Source: Saccopteryx bilineata
Lineage: Eukaryota; Chordata; Mammalia; Chiroptera; Emballonuridae
Assembly: GCF_036850765.1 (NCBI RefSeq)
Contig: NC_089493.1
Coordinates: 15,315,632 to 15,379,631 of the forward strand
Direction of reading: 5' to 3'
DNA length: 64,000 nucleotides
Below, in pieces: positions 56,701-64,000 of the stretch. Position 1 is the stretch's first letter, and every line of letters starts with the position of its first letter. Made by a program: the position numbers and the translations under genes. The notes under the pieces were generated by a model, which saw only the letters and a list, made by a program, of their open reading frames with translations, ran no database searches and had not been told where the DNA came from.

Positions 56701-57479
56701 AAACCCACTCACAGCCCTCAAAGTAACATTTCACCAGATACCCGGGCATCTGTGGCCCTGTCCGGTTCCATGGCAGCGCCCCTGCTGGTGAGGGGCCCGC
56801 AGGAATCTGATGCCCCGAGATGAGGAGTGCTCAGGCTGAAGGGGCGCAGGTTAGCAGGGTGATGCTCCCGCCCCTCCCAGTTGTTGGAATCTTTGCTCAA
56901 AGGTGCACACAAGCGTACGACTTCTCTCAGTGGTGTGCTTGTGTGCATGCATGCACACGAGGGCACAGATGTGTGTGGACATTATGTAGCTAAGCGTGTG
57001 TATGTGTGAGAGGGAGACACAGAGGCAGAGTGGCGTGTGCAGATGGAAGGGACTGAGCTTCCCCACGAGGGTTGCCCCAGCGCAGAGCAGGGATTGGATG
57101 AGGCGGACACTTCTCAAATTTGGCAGAAGCAGGACTCTGAACCAGAGGTGGCAGAAAGGTGTAGATACCCAGACATCGTGTGGGCCGTTGGAATGAAACG
57201 AGAGTTACAGTCATCTTGCCTAGATTATAGGGGGCATGGTGGCACCAGTGATATGTTCCCAATGTGCTGTGGGGTTCCATTAACTGTTGATGAAATAGCT
57301 CTGAGGCTAATCGACCTACAATCTGACCATCACCGCCCTCTACTCTCCACAAAGCACACATGCTCTACCTCTCTAGCCCTCTCTAGCTTTCACCTTTCGG
57401 CAACTTTCCATCTCCTCTTTTATCAAAGGCACTTTAACCTAATTTTAGCAGAGAAATCGCTAGGGGTGAGGGTGTGATT

Positions 57480-58090
57480 ATTTTACAGTGCCCGTTTTTA
57501 TTCAGGGCCTTAAAAATATAATTCAATAAAAGCAACTTGGTTTACATCGAACTTTAGGACACCGGTTGTGTAAGATGAATGAGACTTTCGTGCAAGCTGC
57601 TGGATGTCCGAATGACAAGACGCTGCGTACGGTGTTCGCCCCAAGTCCTGAATGGCTTGGCGGGAAGCAGCATCGCACGCAGGTCCTCGCTGGAGGGGGC
57701 GCACGCTAGCCCTTCCCTGCTCCGCTGAGGCGCGGCGTCATTCGTCTGTGTCTGCCGCTGAGCTCCGCGCATCTAATGCTAATCAGATCAGAATGAAGTA
57801 AGCAAGGAATCATATGAACTGTACTTTTAGAGTGCGCGTAAAGGCAGTGCAAGTTTAAAATTCACCATGAAGCCATCATGGCTTCTTAAGATGCTATAAA
57901 AGTCCACTTTAATAAATATCACAGAGTGTACCTGTAGCCTATTAAGTGCATTTTAGAGCTAGGCCAAGTGAAAAGGGTAATCTGCTTTTAAGTACTTCCC
58001 ACTAGTGTAAAGTACCCAAATGAAGTATTTGGGCATGCTTGCGCTGCTAAATGAGGCGGAAAACTTGACCAAATTTTCACGTTACTAATA
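57480..58090. other. Intergenic non-repetitive block with local CpG cluster
   Basis: 57590-57775 is CpG-dense in an otherwise CpG-poor region and contains a weak CTCF-like core (11 of 15) near 57689. It is followed by about 300 bp of unique-looking AT-rich sequence. It could be a distal regulatory element. Confidence 0.35.
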
Positions 58091-58189
58091 CTCCTCAGGT
58101 GCCAGGCTGTGTTAGGGATGAATTACGTAATCAATGGAAGAGGAAGGCCCGCTCGTTGGGTTTTGAGGGCCGAGTACTTCTTCTCTACC

Positions 58190-58375
58190 TCTGGTTCTCT
58201 GATCCTGGACCACACTTCCTTTCTTTGGGCTGCAGGCTCCTTACATGTAAAGTGAGGTTAATTAATCCTGGGAGTACTGTTTTTCAGGTTAAATGAGCTA
58301 ATACATGCAAAAGTACTTAGTTCAGGCCTTGCAAGTGCTAAGTACTCAGTGAATGATTGCTACTGTTATGATAAG
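58190..58375 (+). repeat. MIR SINE (intergenic)
   Basis: 'ttaaatgagctaatacatgc' and 'agtgctaagtactcagtgaa' are the MIR 3' half. Confidence 0.65.
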
Positions 58376-58659
58376 CCTATAGCATGTAACACAACACTAT
58401 TGCTTTTCGAGTCAGAAGTTCTATTGATTCCAGCCATTTAAGATGGAAAATATATCTTAAGTTCTCCTCCTGCTGCCTGTTAGGTGGAATTTTATTAGCT
58501 ATGGTACACATTATCACAATGAAAAGGAAATTTTAAAAATAATTCATGTGTAATCTTCCTATCCTACGAAACAACGGTTTTCCTCTCTCCGGATTCCCTT
58601 GTCCATATAATAGGAACATCTTGACATCATTGTAATCAGAGCTTAATAGCATTATTCTC

Positions 58660-58830
58660 TCGTCTGCATTGTCACAGAATGAACTGTAAATATTTTTATA
58701 TGGTCGCCATGGTTGTAATTTTTCATGGCCGTGTAACATTTGGTTGCGGTTGTAGATTTAACTGTGCCTATTTTTAGTCACTTGGGTTGCTTCAGTTTTT
58801 TTACATACAAGGCAGAGGTAATGATCATTT
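58660..58830 (-). mobile_element. Old L1 fragment, antisense (intergenic)
   Basis: 'catggccgtgtaacatttgg' and 'cttgggttgcttcagttttt' match the antisense L1 3' pattern. Confidence 0.45.
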
Positions 58831-59169
58831 GTAGAAGGAGTCAGGCATTCTAGATTCCCAGAACTGAAGAGATGGGTTCTCATACATGGGGTTGGGAGGG
58901 GACTTGGCAGCAGAAGCATTCAGGGGGCAGAGGGCCAGGGCTCCCCAGTCTCCTGGGGAACCAGCAGCAGTGGGGGTGAGGTTGGGTGTTGCAGAGGCCG
59001 ATGCCGCCGGGCTGGCTACCAAGGCTGTCTGGAGAAAGGCGAAGGGGACCTTGGGGTTGCCTTCTGGATTGACTTACTCAGTTCAGCAGGGAAGGGAAGG
59101 ATGGAACAGGCACAGAAGTCCCTTCCAGCAGGGAGATTGCGGTCAGCATCTCAGAGTCAACCTGTGCTT

Positions 59170-59340
59170 CTGCTGCTAACTATGAGCCCATTTAATCCTA
59201 TTAAGGTCCGATTTACTTGACAAGGTTTGTAGTGTCTCAGGTAAGCAGATGGAGAAACTGAGGCATGGAGAGGCGGTGTAAGTTGGCCAGGTCCCTGACT
59301 GAGCAATGAGGAACTCCAGGGGGCACCCAGCTGCTGCCCT
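59170..59340 (-). repeat. MIR SINE (intergenic)
   Basis: 'gatggagaaactgaggcatg' is the antisense MIR core. Confidence 0.65.
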
Positions 59341-59719
59341 TGGGGTTTGTGTTAACAGCATAGGCCGGCAAAAGCCAGCTCTGCATTGCAGTTATCAGCA
59401 AAAAGCCTAACTTTGCTGCTGCGTGAATCCAGCCGCTGCAGCAAACAGATAAAATGGGTTCTCAGGAATGTCCCTGGGACACCTGTGACACTTCTACAGC
59501 ACAGCCACCCGCCACGTGCATGGGCATCTGTTCTATGTTTGAGGGCCTCTGAGAACCCTGGGGGTCCATGGAGAATTGTGGAAGGGACACCATCTCAGCT
59601 GCCATTCCCAAGCAATGACCAGGTCAACCAAACAGTTTCCACAATGACTATTTCAAACTTGCATCACTCAGTTCTCTTGCGATATTATGAAAATGTATAG
59701 GTTAATTAAAATGATAGAA

Positions 59720-59935
59720 AATAAAATATCACATTGGCAAATGCATATATATTATAATATATTGTTACCCTATATATTTGTATATGTATGTATACAAATA
59801 TGCATATCTAAAAATACATATATGTAAATATTTATACATTATATGTGTTATGTATAATGAGTAACATATAAAACAATATATCTGTATGTTATATACTTAT
59901 AAATATCACATATATTTATATTGGTTTAAGCTTAC
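59720..59935. repeat. AT-rich tract with alternating TA (intergenic)
   Basis: About 215 bp of nearly pure A/T with many atata and tatgta motifs. Confidence 0.85.
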
Positions 59936-59949
59936 AGCTATAGGTACAA

Positions 59950-60250
59950 ATGTGTTTGTGCACAGATGTTTATTACATGGCTCTTTTTAATAGTGAAAGA
60001 TTGGGAATTATTTAAATGATCAATGATAGAATGGATAAACTACGCATACTATGGAATTGAAGCCTTAAAAAAAGCATGCTTGCAAGAGTATTTAGTGACA
60101 GGGAAAGCTCCTCATGATGTAATATTACGTTTTAATAATCCAGGTTTGCAAAGAAAATAAAGTTTTCATAAAAGCAACTGAACATATCAAAATGAAAATG
60201 GTGATTATTTCTGGGAGGTCAGAATACGGGGTTTTGTTTTCTTCCTCATG
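59950..60250 (+). mobile_element. Old L1 3' end (intergenic)
   Basis: 'tttaatagtgaaagattggg', 'aatggataaactacgcatac', 'tatggaattgaagccttaaa', then 'ggtgattatttctgggaggt' follow a sense L1M 3' end. An AT-rich tract precedes it. Confidence 0.65.
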
Positions 60251-60532
60251 CTTTACAGTTGACCCGTTTCTCCGATGAGCATGACTACACACATAGAAAC
60301 CATTGTGCGAACGAAGCCACCAGAGAAAAACCATGCCTTCCACATTCTCCCGACTTAGTTCAATTTTCCAAAGTCTGTCCTGTTGTCAGATTATGTCATT
60401 TCATTTTGGCTTGGGGAATAAGATACTATAGGAATTTTGGGATGCGAAAAGGGGAAGATTTTCTAAAGGAGGTTTCTAAGGAGCGCTGGCAGATGAACTG
60501 CTTTATAGAAACTAGTCCAGGTGGGCAGATGG

Positions 60533-60547
60533 ACAGTAGGGGGCGGC
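60533..60547 (+). promoter_or_regulatory. CTCF-like site (intergenic)
   Basis: ACAGTAGGGGGCGGC matches the consensus at 14 of 15 positions. Confidence 0.45.
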
Positions 60548-60639
60548 TGAGGCATCCTGGAGGGAGGACTGTGTGGCTTCCGGTCTGACTTGGCCATCTG
60601 TGAGCGCAGGGTCTGGGGCTTTGCTTGGTGTAGGGACTG

Positions 60640-60770
60640 GATGAACCTAGGTTCCAGTCCAGGTCCAACGTTACCTGAGTTGACTTCCTCTCATGAAATC
60701 TCAACGCTGGTGTAAAATGACCACCTTGTTGGATTGTATGAAGAGTTACGAAATAATGTACTTAAAAGTG
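60640..60770 (+). repeat. MIR SINE fragment (intergenic)
   Basis: 'ctaggttccagtccaggtcc' and 'ggattgtatgaagagttacg' resemble MIR. Confidence 0.45.
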
Positions 60771-62185
60771 GGAGCAAGGAATGTGGCCGATACCGAGGAC
60801 TTGTAACCGATATCCAGCTCTTGATCTTCCCTGGTTTACGTCTTTGCCTGTCAAATCAGGGAATTAGAATAAATGATGTCTAAATTCTCGTTTCTTTTTA
60901 AGCCATTGATAGTGCTCAAAAAGCCTCGAGCAATGGGAATTTAATATCCCCGTAGCTTTTACTTATCCTCCCTTGGCAAAGAATGAGTCACCACAGTGCG
61001 TGCACACACATCAGGGAACCAAGTAGCGGGGTCTGAGCAGCGGGCTTCCAGGAAGCCGGAGCGCGCCACCGTGCGCAAGGCCAGCGCCGCTGCAGAACGA
61101 GGTGCCTGGTGCAGGTGCCTTGGCCTCCTGCCCTTTCCTGGAAAGACTTGTTTCATTATCCGAGGGCTCTGTGTTTTATTTTCTCTCGAGCAGTGGTTCT
61201 CAAGCTTTATTGCAAATCACAATCACCAGAGCTTTAAGAACACCCCAGGTCCCCAAAGCACCCCATACTCATACCAATGAAATCTGGGTTAAGGCTCCCC
61301 AGATGGGTCCAATGTGCACCCAAAATTAAGATCCCTGCGTGATAGAGGACGAGGGCTCAGACGCCCCTGTGAACCCCGCGTGTCAGTTCTTTGCACTGAG
61401 TGGATGGAAGCAGCTCCTCTCTCCAAGTCCTCCCAGATCGTCACCAGGGCTGGATATCCCCCGAGGAGGGGGAGGCAGGAGGGTCCTGTGGCTGTTTTAT
61501 GTTTGTAATCCTGACATAGTACTGGTTTGGTTCATAGGGTGGTTAACCTTCCCCAAATAGATGTGTCTGAAGGGGCTTTGAGGGAGGAGGTATTTCAAAC
61601 ATCACCTAATGCCTCTGCTTATATGGCCAGGGGCGGCGGGGGTGGGGTGGGGTGGGGGTGGAGAAACCAGCGAGTGACGTGAACTGACGCATTCAGGACG
61701 CATGCATAGCTGAGAAATTGGCCCAGACTTCGCTCTCCCACTCACTTCCTTTATCATCCTTGGTGCGACCTCAGTTCTGCCATGATGCCTGTCAAAGGGC
61801 TAAAGTCAAATGTAGCCTGTTTGTCACACAACTGTGTTCAGAAATGTTTTAGGGCAACAACAGCTATCGAGGTAAGCAATCTGTCTGTGTTTCTGTTTGA
61901 GGTCTGGCTTCTCAAAGACACACTACGGAGCTAAACAGAAGTCTGGCAGTCGCTGACTGGTGGCTCTTCCTTCTAAGAGGACATATCCTCTCTTGTGAGA
62001 AACTTTAATTTTTAGACAAAGAGATAAAGAAATTCTTTTCTGGCTTACCCAGTGTGACTGATACATTTGCAAATATTTTTCTACTAAGGCAGGAGAAAGG
62101 GATAGTGTAAAAATACTCCATTATACATAGAAAGAAACCTATAGAAGAATTCCAAAAATCAGTCTCCTAAAAGATATATATTTTA

Positions 62186-62188
<3 letters not shown>
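60771..62188. other. Intergenic, mostly unclassified
   Basis: Apart from a MER20-like fragment and a G-rich stretch at about 61628-61660, nothing recognised. Confidence 0.4.
61193..61290. repeat. hAT-Charlie fragment, MER20-like (intergenic)
   Basis: 'cagtggttctcaagctttat' then 'cacaatcaccagagctttaa' is the start of a MER20-like element. Confidence 0.6.

Positions 62189-62230
<42 letters not shown>
62189..62230. repeat. (AT)n microsatellite (intergenic)
   Basis: 21 perfect AT units. Confidence 0.95.
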
Positions 62231-62233
<3 letters not shown>

Positions 62234-62310
62234 TGTCTGGCATGAACCTTAGGATTTCTAATCCTTTTTTGACCATTTCCAGGAGACAGAACTTCAGTTT
62301 TAAGTGATGA

Positions 62311-62325
62311 CCACTAGATGGCAGC
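62311..62325 (+). promoter_or_regulatory. CTCF consensus match (intergenic)
   Basis: CCACTAGATGGCAGC matches CCASYAGRKGGCRSY at 15 of 15 positions, in non-repetitive sequence about 80 bp after an (AT)n tract. Confidence 0.55.
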
Positions 62326-62851
62326 ATAACTACAGTTAATGTATCATTGGCTGGCTTGGCATAAACTGGGATTTTTAAAAAAATACTGAACTGAGGTTGG
62401 AACTCAAAAGGTTTTATGGATGTGAATATGCTGTTAAAGCATTCTAAAGTATAGAATACATATATCTAATATATAATTTCTACTATTATTATGTAAAATT
62501 GTAAAGTATCATATGGGCATTCTTACTTTAATTCTCACTATCATTATTCATACTACATGTAATTTAAGCAGGTTTAATGTTATGGCTAAAAGTCATTTGC
62601 TGGATACCCCAACCTTTCTTGTCTAATTTAAGCTTTGCCTGGCTAAACCTACCTTCTTCAAAGGGCAGGGATGTTTATTTATTAGATGGCTTTCATCTGG
62701 CATTAGCCACACAGCTGTGATCCTGCTAATTACTGGTCTGTCATGATTGTCACTCAGTTGTATGATGCAGTCATTTGCTTCTTTTTCTATCATAATTTAA
62801 TGTGGACCACAACCTGATTTTTGAGATTTTGTGGATGCAATATGTTAAATC

Positions 62852-63240
62852 TTTTTTTTTTCTTTCTGAAGCTGGAAACGGGGAGAGACAGTCAGACAGA
62901 CTCCCGCATGCGCCTGACCGGGATCCACCCGGCACGCCCACCAGGGGTGACACTCTGCCCACCAGGGGGCGATGCTCTGCCCCTCCAGGGCATCGCTCTG
63001 CTGCGACCAGAGCCACTCTAGCGCCTGAGGCACAGGCCAAGGAGCCATCCCCAGCGCCCGGGCCATCTTTGTTCCAATGGAGCCTTGGCTGCGGGAGGGG
63101 AAGAGAGAGACAGAGAGGAAGGAGGGGGTGGGGGTGGAGAAGCAAATGGGCGCTTCTCCTATGTGCCCTGGTCAGGAATCGAACCCGGGTCCCCTGCACG
63201 CCAGGCCGATGCTCTACCACTGAGCCAACCGGCCAGGGCC
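62852..63240 (-). mobile_element. tRNA-derived SINE, family A (intergenic)
   Basis: Minus-strand copy with the duplication tgttaaatc at 62843-62851 and 63241-63249. It carries two tandem copies of the 'cccaccaggggg' unit, with a CTCF-like core at 62959-62973. The long open frames on both strands are artefacts of the repeat. Confidence 0.93.
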
Positions 63241-63249
63241 TGTTAAATC

Positions 63250-64000
63250 ATTTTGTTTTTACTGAGTACCAGGTTGTGTTTGAGCTGTTGGCAAGGCAGA
63301 AGTGGACCGCTGTGGAAGTTCACGTGCTGACTGAAGGTACCGTGAGGCACATGTAAGGCACACACTTCGGCACCATGTACATTCCTCTTTGCAAGTCTTT
63401 TTAGGATTTAGATCCTTATTCTATTAATTGTGGCAAGTTCTTTTGGAAATAGCTGGGTGATCAGGAAAAACACGGGGCCCTAGAAGTATCAGAGGTGACT
63501 TCCATAGTTAAGGATTATTAGGAGCAGATTAATGCCAGACGTGTTTGTTGGGGACCAGGGCCCCACTGCAGCTGTCTGCTGTTGTCACTATCTGTCATCT
63601 TTAGGACACATCCACATGGGCGAGACGAAGTCGCTTAGAAGTAGGCAGGCAGTCTGGTTAGTTTAGTTAGCTAAAGGAAAGAACACACACGGAGACTGGT
63701 CAACAAACAGAATAAGGCATTGTTCTAGGCAAAAGAATTCTTACCTTTTTAAAAATGCTTGGCTGTTGGTAAACTGCATTAAAATATATACATATATATT
63801 TTATATATATATATCACGTGTGCATTCAACAACCCTTTGCCCAGAAACGTGGCACTGTGCCCCGGCTCTCGTTGCTACCAGTGATGAGAGAATTCAGAAG
63901 TAGAATTATAAAACATGTCAAGTGCATATCGGAGGTGCCTGGAAATTTACTATTTTACTATGTCTGCTACCTAGGACAAGCCCTGACATTGATACCCAGG
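63250..64000. other. Intergenic, right edge
   Basis: No gene or named repeat recognised. A short TA-rich tract lies at about 63783-63812. Confidence 0.4.

Noticed and set aside
62802..63356. 184-codon open frame on the plus strand
   Set aside because: It lies almost wholly in a tRNA-derived SINE; similar frames occur in the other copies at 10.9, 18.4, 43.9 and 53.1 kb.

Overview
The window is mammalian nuclear DNA, most likely from a bat. It holds one protein-coding gene on the plus strand, GALC (galactocerebrosidase, a lysosomal GH59 enzyme), from within intron 1 to past the 3' end. Downstream is a long gene-poor region. The bat call rests on two families of tRNA-derived SINEs (14 copies, several with clear target-site duplications) and on several short hAT-type DNA transposons whose 8-bp target duplications are still perfect. 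The SINE type resembles what I remember from horseshoe and leaf-nosed bats (Rhinolophidae/Hipposideridae). That placement is from memory, not from a search.

Layout: 1-4863 is intron 1, with old MIR copies and one hAT-type MITE. From 4864 to 37877 lie 16 coding exons, which match exons 2-17 of human GALC in length and phase. They total 1863 nt (620 codons plus stop), and every intron is GT-AG. Exon 1, with the signal peptide and promoter, is upstream of the window. Exons 2-9 encode most of the TIM barrel, including both catalytic glutamates (codons at 11484-11486 and 14640-14642). Exons 10-12 encode the beta-sandwich and exons 13-17 the lectin-like domain. The 3' UTR runs from 37878 to about 39.3-39.6 kb, where there are several AATAAA signals and a 230-bp polypyrimidine tract. 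From about 39.7 kb to 64 kb I find no gene. That stretch holds an ancient L1 in pieces, LTR fragments, MIR/L2 copies, hAT elements, SINEs and a few non-repetitive blocks that could be regulatory.

The gene looks intact. Three points in it stand out. (1) A 126-bp tandem duplication at the intron 15/exon 16 boundary has copied the splice acceptor and the start of exon 16, so there are two nearly identical acceptors; using the upstream one would add an in-frame stop. (2) The pattern of N-glycosylation sequons differs from human GALC. (3) Exon 12 ends in a strongly diverged stretch.

At the scale of the locus, matches to the CTCF consensus lie in intron 5, in intron 14 and in the downstream region. 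The strongest are a minus-strand match in intron 14 and plus-strand matches at 49.8, 60.5 and 62.3 kb, which is a divergent arrangement. The abundant SINE family also carries a near-CTCF core. I found no CRISPR array, functional tRNA/rRNA gene, or new multi-gene system.
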